From NCBI GenBank assembly GCA_905214675.1, contig CAJMMS010000004.1, positions 7,527 to 71,526 on the forward strand: a DNA stretch of 64,000 bases, read 5' to 3'. Below are positions 53,638 to 62,269 of the stretch, piece after piece. The notes beneath the pieces were generated by a model. It saw nothing but the letters and a program-made list of their open reading frames with translations, was not told the origin of the DNA and searched no databases. Position 1 is the stretch's first letter; each line of letters opens with the position of its first letter. The translations under genes and the position numbers were made by a program. The stretch is from an uncultured bacterium (lineage in GTDB: Bacteria > Bacillota > Clostridia > Lachnospirales > Lachnospiraceae).

Positions 53638-54684
53638 TTAATCTTCCCGGTAATCGCCGCGGTCTGTCACGATCTCATAGCCGATGCTGCGGATTCTCGC
53701 GTCAAGGCATTTTCTGCATTCTGCTGCCTCATCCCCGGTGCACAGTTTGTTGTCATACAGCATATAATTTTTCCGCACGGATACCGGCGAAAGATTTGGC
53801 ATCACGACATTTGCCCCGGAAAGGATCGCTTTTTCACGTCCTCTCGGATCGATCGTGCCGACCGCTGTCGTCGCCGGAAGCATGACGTTTGGATTCATCA
53901 GCCGCAATATGGAAACCAGATTCAGAGTCAGATCCAGACTGCCCCTTGTTTCTTTTGCAAATACCGTGTCTTTGTGCGGGATAAACGGTCCGATGCCGAT
54001 CATATGCGGCTTTAATTTTTTGATATAGCACAGTTCCCGTGCCAGATATTCTAATTGATAGCCCGGTGAACCCACCATAAATCCACATCCGGTCTGATAA
54101 CCGGTTTCTTTTAATATTTCAAGGCAGTGCAGTCGGTTTGCAAGGCTCATCTGCTTTGGATGCAGCATCGCATAATGCTCCGGAACGGATGTCTCTTCCC
54201 GCAGAAGATAACGGTCCGCCCCGGCTTCCCACATCGCACGGTAAGATTCTTCTGAACGCTCGCCCAGTGAGAGTGTCACCGCACAGTCCGGATATTCGTT
54301 TTTGATCGAGCGGATGATCTCACATATCCGTTCATCATTGAAATAAGCATCCTCTCCGCCCTGCAGCACAAAAGTCCGATAGCCCAGTTCATAGCCCATC
54401 TCACAGCACTCCATGATCTGCGAAAGTGTCAGACGGTAACGCACTGCATTCTGATTGCCCCTGCGGATACCACAGTAGAGACAGTCATTTTTGCAGTAAT
54501 TGGTAAACTCGATCAGCCCTCGCAGATAAATCTTTCTGCCAAAGTGCCTGACCGATTCTTCTGCTGCCGCCGCACGCAGATATGCACTGGATTCTTCATC
54601 CAGATGCTCCAGAAGATACAGAAGTTCTTCCATCTGTGCATCCTGTTCTTTTCTCAGTTTTTCTATGATCTGTCTGCAGTCCAT
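53638..54684 (-). CDS. hydE: [FeFe] hydrogenase H-cluster maturase HydE
   Basis: Radical SAM enzyme that helps build the di-iron subcluster of [FeFe] hydrogenase with HydF and HydG. The 4Fe-4S motif CKNDCLYCGI lies near residue 65; QGGEDAYF, GFMVGSPGYQ and the C-terminal MPNLSPVSVRKNYMLYDNK block are typical. The biotin-synthase-like barrel fills 348 residues. hydF and hydG are not in the window. Its own promoter overlaps the terminator of the preceding transcript. Confidence 0.93.
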   Translation of the reverse strand: MDCRQIIEKLRKEQDAQMEELLYLLEHLDEESSAYLRAAAAEESVRHFGRKIYLRGLIEFTNYCKNDCLYCGIRRGNQNAVRYRLTLSQIMECCEMGYELGYRTFVLQGGEDAYFNDERICEIIRSIKNEYPDCAVTLSLGERSEESYRAMWEAGADRYLLREETSVPEHYAMLHPKQMSLANRLHCLEILKETGYQTGCGFMVGSPGYQLEYLARELCYIKKLKPHMIGIGPFIPHKDTVFAKETRGSLDLTLNLVSILRLMNPNVMLPATTAVGTIDPRGREKAILSGANVVMPNLSPVSVRKNYMLYDNKLCTGDEAAECRKCLDARIRSIGYEIVTDRGDYRED

Positions 54685-54732
54685 GCCATTCCCCCAACCC
54701 TTTTCTCTGCCGTTGTTTTCATTACCGCTGTT

Positions 54733-54761
54733 ATTCTACATGGAAAACACAAAAAAGTAAA
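54733..54761 (-). promoter_or_regulatory. Promoter of hydE
   Basis: Minus strand TTTACT (54761-54756) and TAGAAT (54738-54733), 17 bp apart, about 50 bp before hydE. The -35 lies in the right arm and T-run of the terminator at 54751-54783. Confidence 0.6.
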
Positions 54762-54783
54762 GCCGACTTTTTGTGTCAGCTTT
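54751..54783 (-). terminator. Terminator upstream of hydE
   Basis: Minus strand AAAGCTGAC and GTCGGCTTT (9-bp stem with one G-U pair, loop ACAAAAA) followed by ACTTTTTT. It would end transcripts from the Rrf2-family gene. Confidence 0.8.
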
Positions 54784-54863
54784 ATTGCCATTTTATTATT
54801 TATTTACCAAAAATAATGATGCCATACGAATTGTTTCGCACTTCGTGCTCTCACAATCTACAT

Positions 54864-55024
54864 TCCGCTTCGGTCGGCACTAAACGAGTGTCACTGGCAC
54901 TCAGTGCCTTTAAACATTCGGAATCCGCAAATTTGTTACACAAATTGCTTCTTCCTCATGTTTAAGCAGTTTCTAAGTTCAAATGCCTTTCTTTGCAAGC
55001 AAAAAGGCACTTTGAACTTGAAAC
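54864..55024. repeat. Palindromic intergenic repeats and a long hairpin
   Basis: TCCGCTTCGGTCGG (54864-54877) precedes a nested palindrome (54876-54908: outer GGCACT/AGTGCC, inner GAGTG/CACTC), a relative of 42658-42701. A long hairpin (54968-55024) pairs GTTTCTAAGTTCAAATGCC with GGCACTTTGAACTTGAAAC around a Lys-poor, T-rich loop. No coding frame is convincing from 54790 to 55034. Confidence 0.7.
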
Positions 55025-55034
55025 TTTGGCATCA

Positions 55035-55481
55035 TCATATATAGTACATATACTCTTCTTTCTCACTGTGCTTTAAGTATTCTTCTTCCATATCTTCGAG
55101 TGTGACGCCCCGGAGTACTTTCTCTGTCTGCTGATTGAGCGGATCGATGATCAGCTCCTGGATGACATCGGATATTTCTTCGTCTTTACAGGGATCGGCT
55201 GTCTTTTCGTCTGTTATATAGTAGTCGCCGTCGATCGCATAGATAATGTCACTGACCGTAATCTCGCCGGCCGGTCTGGCCAGATAATAGCCTCCCTGCG
55301 GTCCTTTGATACTTCTGACAATTCCGGCTCTCCGAAGGCTTGCGAATACCTGCTCCAGAAACTGCGGCGAGATCCCGTTTCGCTGTGCAAGGACATTCAG
55401 AGGCACATGTGCTGATTTCGAATGGATCGACAGATCTGCCAACGCCCGGAAAGCGTATCTGCTTTTCATTGATAATTTCAT
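55035..55481 (-). CDS. Rrf2-family transcriptional regulator
   Basis: 148-residue winged-helix regulator: MKLSMKSRYAFRALADLSIH at the start, recognition helix NGISPQFLEQVFASLRRAGIV, and the wing GPQGGYYLARPAGEITVSDII. Family members such as IscR or CymR bind iron-sulfur clusters or respond to cysteine, but only one Cys (DPCKDEE) is present where three are needed, so a cluster on this chain is unlikely. The tail ends EEYMYYI. It has its own promoter; targets are unknown. Confidence 0.88.
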   Translation of the reverse strand: MKLSMKSRYAFRALADLSIHSKSAHVPLNVLAQRNGISPQFLEQVFASLRRAGIVRSIKGPQGGYYLARPAGEITVSDIIYAIDGDYYITDEKTADPCKDEEISDVIQELIIDPLNQQTEKVLRGVTLEDMEEEYLKHSEKEEYMYYI

Positions 55482-55530
55482 AGTAGCTCCTTATTTTTAT
55501 ATTTCACATCTGTTTACTAGGTTTTAATGT

Positions 55531-55559
55531 ATGGTATCACAAATAAAAAAAATTGTCAA
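55531..55559 (-). promoter_or_regulatory. Promoter of the Rrf2-family gene
   Basis: Minus strand TTGACA (55559-55554) and TACCAT (55536-55531), 17 bp apart, about 50 bp before the gene; AAGGAG precedes the ATG. Confidence 0.65.
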
Positions 55560-55715
55560 CCTCGCAGCAAAAACCTCAAAAAAACATTCTCACATTTCTT
55601 TTTCGGTCTGTGACGCTGTACTGCACAAAATAAAGAAACAGTGCACTCTTTTTCAGAGTTACACCATTTCTTTTTATTTCCAGAGGCATACGCCCCATCC
55701 GGATATTCTTTTTCT

Positions 55716-57104
55716 TTAACCTGCCAGATGCAAAATATTGATCAGCAGGATCCAGCTCAGTCCATAATAGGAAATAACCGCCACAAGGTCGTTGATGGTC
55801 GTGATCAGCGGACCGGACGCAACGGCCGGGTCTACATGGATTTTTTTGAAGAACAGCGGGATACAGGTACCGACTGCCCCGGATACGACCATCGCCAGTA
55901 CCAGAGAGAGACCGATGCATCCGGACACCGCATAGGCAAACAGGAATGTCTTGCCTTTAAACAGTGCGATATATAATCCCACCAGAGCAAACGATATCGT
56001 TCCAAGGATCATACCATTTGAAAATCCGATCTTCATTTCTTTCAAAACAAGCTGGAACTTCTGCTTGCCGGTCAGGGACTCATCCATCAGGACACGGATC
56101 GTAACAGCCAGTGACTGCGTACCAACGTTACCTGCCATATCCAGGATCAGTGACTGGAATGCCATGATGATCGTCAGCTGGCTTACCACAGTCTCAAAGA
56201 TACCTACAACGGAAGAAACAACCATACCAAGGCCCAACAGAACGAGCAGCCATGGCAGACGCTTTTTAATACTTTCACGCAGAGGCTCTTTTAAATCTTC
56301 CTCCGCAGTCAGACCAGCGAACATCGCGTAGTCCTCGCCCATCTCGTCATCAACCAGAGATACGATGCTCTGCGATGTGATGACACCAAGCAGTTTATTG
56401 TTGTTATTTAATACCGGGATAGAATCCTCGGAATAGTCTTTCAGTTTTTCGATACAGTCATCGATCAGCTCGTGACCATATACATATGGATAGGAAGTCA
56501 CAACCAGATCTTCCAGCAGTGCATCCTGTCTTGCAATGATCAGATCTTTTAAATCCATGGCACCATAGAACGTCTGATCTTCTGTCACCATGAAAAGTGT
56601 TGAAATGTTATCGTTTTTCGCTGCCTGTTCTACCAGACTGCTCATCGCCTGCTTTACCGTAAGATTCTCACGGATCACGATAAAGTTGGTGGTCATTCTG
56701 CTACCGATCTCTTCATCATCAAAAGAAGCGATTACAGCGATATCTTCTCTTGTGTCTGCATCGGTCAGCTCGATCAGCAGTGCTCTTTTCTCCTTCGGGA
56801 TCATCTTCAGGACATCGATCACCGCATCGGTCTCCATGCTGGAGAGGATCTTTGCTGCTTTTCTGACGTCCATCTCGTCCAGGTACTCAGCGGCCTGCTT
56901 TTCATCAATATGCTCAAAAATATCAGAAAGCATGTCCGTATCCAGGATACGACAGATTTTTCTTCTTTCTACTATAGTAAGATCCGGAAATACCTCTGCC
57001 AGGTCGTTCTCATGGTAATCTTCGAGCTGATTCCGCATAACGCCCGGTGAAGCATTGCTTCTGATGATACCCAGGATCTCTGATGTATAATCTTTGTTTT
57101 CCAA
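55716..57104 (-). CDS. mgtE: Magnesium transporter MgtE
   Basis: Mg2+ channel gated by cytoplasmic Mg2+. An N-domain of helical repeats (AEVFPDLTIVERRKI, AAEYLDEMDVRKAAKIL), two CBS domains (about 130-245, with TLFMVTEDQTFYGAMDL and SIPVLNNNNKLLGVIT), a plug helix, then five membrane helices with the pore region SLILDMAGNVGTQSLAV. I take TTG at 57104 (LENKDYTSE) as start, with AAGGAGG 8 bases before it, over the frame at 57134. About 462 residues. Confidence 0.93.
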   Translation of the reverse strand: MENKDYTSEILGIIRSNASPGVMRNQLEDYHENDLAEVFPDLTIVERRKICRILDTDMLSDIFEHIDEKQAAEYLDEMDVRKAAKILSSMETDAVIDVLKMIPKEKRALLIELTDADTREDIAVIASFDDEEIGSRMTTNFIVIRENLTVKQAMSSLVEQAAKNDNISTLFMVTEDQTFYGAMDLKDLIIARQDALLEDLVVTSYPYVYGHELIDDCIEKLKDYSEDSIPVLNNNNKLLGVITSQSIVSLVDDEMGEDYAMFAGLTAEEDLKEPLRESIKKRLPWLLVLLGLGMVVSSVVGIFETVVSQLTIIMAFQSLILDMAGNVGTQSLAVTIRVLMDESLTGKQKFQLVLKEMKIGFSNGMILGTISFALVGLYIALFKGKTFLFAYAVSGCIGLSLVLAMVVSGAVGTCIPLFFKKIHVDPAVASGPLITTINDLVAVISYYGLSWILLINILHLAG

Positions 57105-57219
57105 TGTCTCATCCTCCTTATTCTGTTTTCGCAATCATTCAGCCACACAAAAAATACAGAAAAACAAAACTGTAAATGATTTTCTGCACATGACTAAACT
57201 TTCATAACGGTCCAGGGGA

Positions 57220-57340
57220 GTCGGAAAATAGGATAAGAAATCAGAAAACCAGACAGAACGGACTGCTGCTCACTTCCCATCCTATGCTTCTACTTCGCCC
57301 ATGACTGTCACAACTGTCCATTCTGTTCACCTGCCTTTGT
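57220..57340 (-). other. Possible structured leader before mgtE
   Basis: On the minus strand ACAGAATGGAC and GTCCGTTCTGT can form an 11-bp stem (one G-U) around about 55 nt of purine-rich sequence, 150-240 bp before mgtE. It does not match the M-box (ykoK) consensus as I know it. Otherwise I see nothing in 57135-57358. Confidence 0.3.
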
Positions 57341-57358
57341 ACTGAAATTTAAGAAAAA

Positions 57359-57388
57359 AGTTGAGGGCTTTGCAAACCCTCAACCATT
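57359..57388 (-). terminator. Terminator of the copper operon
   Basis: Minus strand GTTGAGGG and CCCTCAAC (8-9 bp, loop TTTGCAAAG) followed by TTTTTTC, about 115 bp after the copA stop. Confidence 0.85.
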
Positions 57389-57501
57389 ATAATTCCTTTT
57401 TCTTTAATTGTAAAGCAAACTTTTGTATGGTTTTTGTAAATTTACAACAGTTCAGCCATGTGACAAATATTACAAGCAGATAACTGTTTCTTTTCATTCC
57501 C

Positions 57502-57711
57502 CTACTTTACAGAAACCACCTGATAGTCTTTGTCCTCTACGGTCTTTTTCAGTGTCTCATCTGCGATCTCTGCATTCAGTTTTACCACTGCTGTTCCGTT
57601 TTCATGGCTTACGATCGCTTCGTCTACCTGCGGCAGTGCCTCCAGTGCTTTCTTTACGGTTGCCTCGCAGTGTCCACACATCATTCCTTTGATCTCCATT
57701 GTCTTTTCCAT
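57502..57711 (-). CDS. copZ: Putative internally initiated copper chaperone CopZ (nested in copA)
   Basis: The last 69 codons of copA begin with ATG (57711, MEKTMEIKGMMCGHC), and AAAAGGAG stands 9 bases before it, in frame inside the linker. The product would be a complete HMA chaperone with CxxC, the size of CopZ. A separate product is an inference from the ribosome site; fused copies may be made as well. Confidence 0.5.
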   Translation of the reverse strand: MEKTMEIKGMMCGHCEATVKKALEALPQVDEAIVSHENGTAVVKLNAEIADETLKKTVEDKDYQVVSVK

Positions 57712-60069
57712 GGTATTACTCTCCTTTTTATTTGATTTATTTTGCATCTGTGAATTTGTATCCACAGTCTGTAACGTAACCTGATTTTTTATTTTTTTGT
57801 CTTTTTTTGCATCATACATTCCAAAGAAATTCAGACGCAGTGCGTTTGTCACCACACAGAAGCTCGACAGGCTCATAGCTGCTGCCCCGAACATCGGGTT
57901 TAACTGCCATCCGAAGATCGGGATCCAGATTCCGGCTGCCAGTGGAATGCCGATGATATTGTAGATGAATGCCCAGAACAGATTTTCATGGATATTTCGC
58001 AGGGTTGCACGGCTCAAACGGATCGCTGCCGGTACATCGTCCAGTTTGCTCTTCATCAGCACAACATCAGCCGCATCGATTGCGATATCCGTTCCGGCTC
58101 CGATCGCGATTCCTATATCTGCCCTTGTCAGGGCCGGTGCATCGTTGATGCCGTCACCTACCATGACAACTTTTCCTTTTTCTTTCAAAGAACGGGTGAC
58201 ACTTTCCTTTCCTTCCGGAAGTACTCCGGCAATGACTTCGTCAACGCCTGCCTGCCGTCCGATCGCTTTTGCTGTCCGCTCATTGTCTCCAGTCAGCATG
58301 ACTACGCGGATTCCCATGTTCTGCAGTTCTTTTACGGCTCTTGCACTCTCTTCTTTGATCACATCCGCTACGGCGATCACACCGAGCAACTGATCTTCTT
58401 TTGCGAAAAACAGCGGTGTTTTGCCGTCTTCTGCCAGTGCTTCCACCTGACGTTTCTGTTTCTCTGAGATTTTGCAGATTCCGGAGATAAATTTCATATT
58501 TCCGCCGGAAAGTCTGCTGCCGTGAAAGGATGCGGTCAGACCATTTCCAGGAAGTGCCTGAAAATCTGAAACTTCTTCTGCTCTGACGTTTCGCTGTTCT
58601 GCCTCCAGAAGGATCGCTTTTGCCAGCGGATGCTCACTTTTCTTTTCCAGGGCAAGTGCCATCTGAAGCAGTTCCTCTTCGCTTACGCCTTCCGCCGGAA
58701 TGATATCGGTTACTTTCGGCTCTCCGCTTGTGATCGTACCGGTCTTATCGAGTGCTACGATCTGCATTTTTCCGGTCTCTTCCAGCGAAACAGCTGTTTT
58801 AAACATGATTCCATGCTTTGCACCCATACCGTTTCCGACCATGATCGCTACCGGGGTCGCAAGTCCGAGGGCACACGGGCAGCTGATGACCAGAACGGAA
58901 ATGGCTCTTGCCAGTGCATATCCAAAGGTCTGTCCTGCCAGCATCCATACGATAAAGGTGATCACTGCGATCGTGATGACTGCCGGTACAAACACACCGG
59001 AAACTTTATCTGCGATCTTGGCGATCGGTGCCTTTGTGGCTGCCGCATCACTGACCATCTGAATGATCTGTGAAAGTGTGGTATCTTCTCCGACTCTGGT
59101 CGCACGGCATTTGATAAATCCAGACTGGTTGACCGTTGCCGCTGAAACTTTATCTCCTTCTGCTTTGTCAACCGGAATACTCTCACCGGTCAGTGCCGCT
59201 TCATTCACCGCACTGTTTCCTTCCAGAACGATACCATCCACCGGTATATTTTCACCCGGACGCACCACAAAAACATCACCCGCCTGTACTTCTTCGATGG
59301 AAACGGTCACTTCCTGACCGTCCTGCAGCAGAACTGCTGTCTTTGGTGCAAGTTTCATCAGACTTTTCAGTGCATCCGTTGTCTTTCCTTTCGAACGTGC
59401 CTCCAGCATTTTGCCGACCGTGATCAGTGTCAGGATCATCGCCGCAGATTCGAAATAAAATTCATGCATATAAGCCATGACAGCTGTCATATCACCCTTT
59501 ACCTGAGCATCCGTCATCGCAAACAGTGCATAGACACTGTAAAGAAACGATGCTCCGGAGCCAAGTGCTACCAGCGTATCCATGTTCGGGGATTTATTCA
59601 GCAGTCCTTTAAAACCACTGATAAAGAATTTCTGGTTGATGACCATGATAATGACCGTCAAAAGCAGCTGAAGCAGTCCCATCGCCACATGGTTTCCCGC
59701 AAAGAAAGATGGCAGAGGCCAGTTCCACATCATATGTCCCATCGAGAAATACATCAGTACCAGCAAAAAGCCAACGGAAGCAAACAGCCTTTTTTTCAGT
59801 TTTGGTGTTTCCGTATCTTTCAGCAGTGCATCATCCTTTGCCGCACTGCCCTGATTTCCCTTTGTGCCCGTTCCCTTCTTTTCTGCATGATATCCGGCAG
59901 CTTCCACCGCCGAGATGATCGCATCGGAAGCTGCCGTTCCTTCCACGCCCATCGAATTTGTCAGCAGACTCACCGAACAGGAAGTCACACCCGGAACTTT
60001 ACTGACTGCTTTTTCTACTCTGCTGCTGCAGGCGGCACAGCTCATCCCGGTTACCGAATATTGTTCCAT
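57502..60069 (-). CDS. copA: Copper-exporting P-type ATPase CopA with C-terminal CopZ domain
   Basis: Cu(I) exporter of 855 residues. N-terminal HMA domain with GMSCAACSSRVEKAV, eight membrane helices with the copper motif SCPCALGLATP, actuator LTGESIPV, phosphorylation site DKTGTIT, HP motif SEHPLA and hinge GDGINDAPALTRAD. After the last membrane helix, a linker (QNKSNKKESNT) leads to a second HMA domain of 69 residues (GMMCGHCEATVKKAL). A strong ribosome site lies in the linker codons (see 57502-57711). The ATG at 60069 has TAGGAGG before it. It follows csoR by 82 bp. Confidence 0.95.
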   Translation of the reverse strand: MEQYSVTGMSCAACSSRVEKAVSKVPGVTSCSVSLLTNSMGVEGTAASDAIISAVEAAGYHAEKKGTGTKGNQGSAAKDDALLKDTETPKLKKRLFASVGFLLVLMYFSMGHMMWNWPLPSFFAGNHVAMGLLQLLLTVIIMVINQKFFISGFKGLLNKSPNMDTLVALGSGASFLYSVYALFAMTDAQVKGDMTAVMAYMHEFYFESAAMILTLITVGKMLEARSKGKTTDALKSLMKLAPKTAVLLQDGQEVTVSIEEVQAGDVFVVRPGENIPVDGIVLEGNSAVNEAALTGESIPVDKAEGDKVSAATVNQSGFIKCRATRVGEDTTLSQIIQMVSDAAATKAPIAKIADKVSGVFVPAVITIAVITFIVWMLAGQTFGYALARAISVLVISCPCALGLATPVAIMVGNGMGAKHGIMFKTAVSLEETGKMQIVALDKTGTITSGEPKVTDIIPAEGVSEEELLQMALALEKKSEHPLAKAILLEAEQRNVRAEEVSDFQALPGNGLTASFHGSRLSGGNMKFISGICKISEKQKRQVEALAEDGKTPLFFAKEDQLLGVIAVADVIKEESARAVKELQNMGIRVVMLTGDNERTAKAIGRQAGVDEVIAGVLPEGKESVTRSLKEKGKVVMVGDGINDAPALTRADIGIAIGAGTDIAIDAADVVLMKSKLDDVPAAIRLSRATLRNIHENLFWAFIYNIIGIPLAAGIWIPIFGWQLNPMFGAAAMSLSSFCVVTNALRLNFFGMYDAKKDKKIKNQVTLQTVDTNSQMQNKSNKKESNTMEKTMEIKGMMCGHCEATVKKALEALPQVDEAIVSHENGTAVVKLNAEIADETLKKTVEDKDYQVVSVK

Positions 60070-60151
60070 CGCAATTCCTCCTAATGTTTTGCCTGGTGTC
60101 AGGATCAAAAGATATTATACGAAAAGCTTTCGTATTTTTCTCATCCTGTCA

Positions 60152-60481
60152 TCATTTCATAAGTTTCTTCAGAAGATCCACCAGCTCATCAATCGCTTCG
60201 TCTTTTCCGTTGCGGATGTCCTCTGCCACACAGGTATGGATATGATTGGACAGCAGAACTTTATTGAAACTGTTGAGTGCAGAATTGATCGCCGAAACCT
60301 GTACCAGAATATCGGCACAGTAGGCATCCTTTTCCAACATTCCCTTCACACCGCGAACCTGTCCTTCGATGCGGCTTAAACGATTGATCAGATCTTTATA
60401 TTCTTTTTCTGAGCGTTCCTTTTTTCGCTCAGAACACTGACAGCAGCATGTTTTTTCTATCTGTTCCCTGTTTTCTTCCAT
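60152..60481 (-). CDS. csoR: CsoR-family copper-sensing repressor
   Basis: All-helical Cu(I)-responsive repressor. The ligand set Cys (AYCADILVQ), His and Cys (HIHTCVAEDI) matches the C-H-C triad of CsoR. RIEGQVRGVKGML is the family core. An N-terminal CCCQC cluster is an extra feature. I prefer ATG at 60481 (MEENREQIEK, 109 residues); a GTG at 60490 is also possible. It is first in the operon with copA, behind two CsoR-type sites. Confidence 0.92.
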   Translation of the reverse strand: MEENREQIEKTCCCQCSERKKERSEKEYKDLINRLSRIEGQVRGVKGMLEKDAYCADILVQVSAINSALNSFNKVLLSNHIHTCVAEDIRNGKDEAIDELVDLLKKLMK

Positions 60482-60503
60482 TTCATTCACTTCCTTTTCT
60501 TAT

Positions 60504-60560
60504 ATACCCCTATTAGGTATTTTCGTATTACATTATATACCCCCATGACGTATTTTTCAA
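60504..60560 (-). promoter_or_regulatory. Copper operon promoter with two CsoR operators
   Basis: Minus strand TTGAAA (60560-60555) and a perfect TATAAT (60537-60532), 17 bp apart. ATACCCCCATGACGTAT (60537-60553) fills the spacer, and ATACCCCTATTAGGTAT (60504-60520) lies 33 bp downstream, three helical turns away. Both resemble CsoR boxes. Confidence 0.8.
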
Positions 60561-60661
60561 GTCCTTTTCCTGAAAAAATTTATGCATTAACGGATATCAG
60601 GATATCAAGAATGAACATTCACGTAAAGATCACAGAGCTTCGCATTGCTCATGTCACGCAA

Positions 60662-60694
60662 AAGAGGCAGGATTTCTCCCGCCTGTTTTTTTGT
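60662..60694. terminator. Terminator after the M18 aminopeptidase gene
   Basis: AGGCAGGA and TCCCGCCT form an 8-bp stem with one mismatch. The T-run is strong on the plus strand (GTTTTTTT) and weak on the minus strand (CTCTTTT). Confidence 0.6.
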
Positions 60695-60729
60695 TTGAAT
60701 TCTTTATTTTGATGCCTGTTCCGTTTTGC

Positions 60730-61998
60730 TTATCTGAAAAATTCTTCCGCTACTCTGATAAAACTTCCGGTATCTTCCACACCGGCTGTCTCATACGGAG
60801 AATGCATCGCCAGCTGCGGAAGCCCGATATCTACCGTGTTCATCGGTACCTGCGTATTCGAAATATTTCCCAGGGTCGATCCGCCCGGTACATCGGAGCG
60901 ATTCACAAAGGTCTGATATTTTACGCCTGCCCGGTCACAGAGATCCTTGAATTTTGCCGCCGACACTGCATCGGTGCAATATTTCTGATTGGCATTGTAT
61001 TTGATGACAATTCCGCCGTTTGGCAGCGGCCGGTTCACCGGATCTGCTTTTTCTATGTAATTTGGATGCAGTGCATGGGCGTTGTCCGCCGATATCATAA
61101 AACTGCCTGCCAGCGTCATCAGATATTCTTCATAGGTTCTTCCAAGACCATCGTTGATCCGCCTGAGCGTATCCTTTAAAAAGGTGGAAGCCGCCCCCTG
61201 CTTTGTTCCGCTTCCGACTTCTTCGTTATCCAGAACACAATGAACTGCAATGCTCTCTTCTTTCTTTCCGGCAAGCATCCCTTCCATCGATGCAAATGCA
61301 CACTGAAGATCATCCAGACGCGGAGCTGAGACAAATTCTCTATCTGCTCCCCAGATTCTGCCCTCCATCCGGTTATAGAGGAACAGATCATGTGCCAGAA
61401 TATCCTCTGTACTCACTTTAAGCTCTTCTGCAATGATGTTTAAAAGTTCCGGCTTCGAATCACCGCAGCCAAGAAGCGGCAGCAGATCTTTCTGTGGATT
61501 GTAGGATACACCTTTGTTCGCCTCACGGTTCATGTGGATCGCCAGACTTGGGATCATGACCAGATCCCGGTCGATATTGACCAGTTCCTCTTTCAGACTG
61601 CCGTCACATCTTACGATCACTCTGCCTGCCAGTGATAATGGACGGTCAAACCACGGTGCCATCAGCATACCGCCATATCCTTCCACATTCAGTTTTGTGT
61701 AGGCATTGTCCACCCTTATTTCCGGATTTTCCTTGATCTTAAAAGTCGGAGAATCGCTGTGGCTGGCAATGATGTGAAACTTTCTGCTCTCTTTTTGAGG
61801 AATCGAAAATGTGATCAATGCCGAATGATTTCTCGTCACAACATATTTACCGCCCGGCTGTAATATCCAGTGCTCCAGCTCCGAAAGAAGCTGATATCCG
61901 TTTTCTGTAAACTTTTTCTGCATCTCTGCCGTTGCCTGAAAAGCCGTCGGGCTTTTTTTGATAAAATCAAGGAGAGATTCTGTTGTTTTGTAATGCAT
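60730..61998 (-). CDS. M18-family aminopeptidase
   Basis: 422-residue binuclear zinc exopeptidase that removes N-terminal acidic or neutral residues from peptides in the cytoplasm. SHSDSPTFKIKENPE (metal His/Asp) near residue 80, DNEEVGSGTKQGA (catalytic Glu pair) near 264, SADNAHALHPNY near 312, and the C-terminal GNISNTQVPMNTVDIGLP plus MHSPYETAG block with the last His. The family includes ApeB/Ape1. It stands alone, with TATAAT about 60 bp upstream of the start. Confidence 0.93.
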   Translation of the reverse strand: MHYKTTESLLDFIKKSPTAFQATAEMQKKFTENGYQLLSELEHWILQPGGKYVVTRNHSALITFSIPQKESRKFHIIASHSDSPTFKIKENPEIRVDNAYTKLNVEGYGGMLMAPWFDRPLSLAGRVIVRCDGSLKEELVNIDRDLVMIPSLAIHMNREANKGVSYNPQKDLLPLLGCGDSKPELLNIIAEELKVSTEDILAHDLFLYNRMEGRIWGADREFVSAPRLDDLQCAFASMEGMLAGKKEESIAVHCVLDNEEVGSGTKQGAASTFLKDTLRRINDGLGRTYEEYLMTLAGSFMISADNAHALHPNYIEKADPVNRPLPNGGIVIKYNANQKYCTDAVSAAKFKDLCDRAGVKYQTFVNRSDVPGGSTLGNISNTQVPMNTVDIGLPQLAMHSPYETAGVEDTGSFIRVAEEFFR

Positions 61999-62140
61999 AT
62001 AAGTACCTCACTATTATATTTCTTGGTGAAATTTTTTGAAAATTCTTTGAAATTATACTGGTCTCCGGAATGATCCAATACTGCGAAATCAATGCTTCGG
62101 AAAAATTTTTCGAATTTCCCTCACCGAACGTCCTCGTATA

Positions 62141-62186
62141 ATAAGTTTGTAAGCAAGAGAAATCACTTACAGACTTATTTCTTTTT
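62141..62186 (+). terminator. Hairpin with T-run, no gene ahead of it
   Basis: ATAAGTTTGTAAG (62141-62153) and CTTACAGACTTAT (62166-62178) form a 13-bp stem with one G-U, then TTTCTTTTT on the plus strand. No plus-strand gene is seen upstream, so what it terminates is unknown. Confidence 0.55.
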
Positions 62187-62269
62187 ATGGTATAGAGGTA
62201 AGGACATCTAAGAGGTATTCCCCTCATCCCATTCCCATCTATACAGTTAATAGTTACATTTTCATATCG

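Noticed and set aside
57135..57358. M-box magnesium riboswitch before mgtE
   Set aside because: The conserved M-box sequence blocks are not present as far as I can tell; only an unassigned stem is reported.
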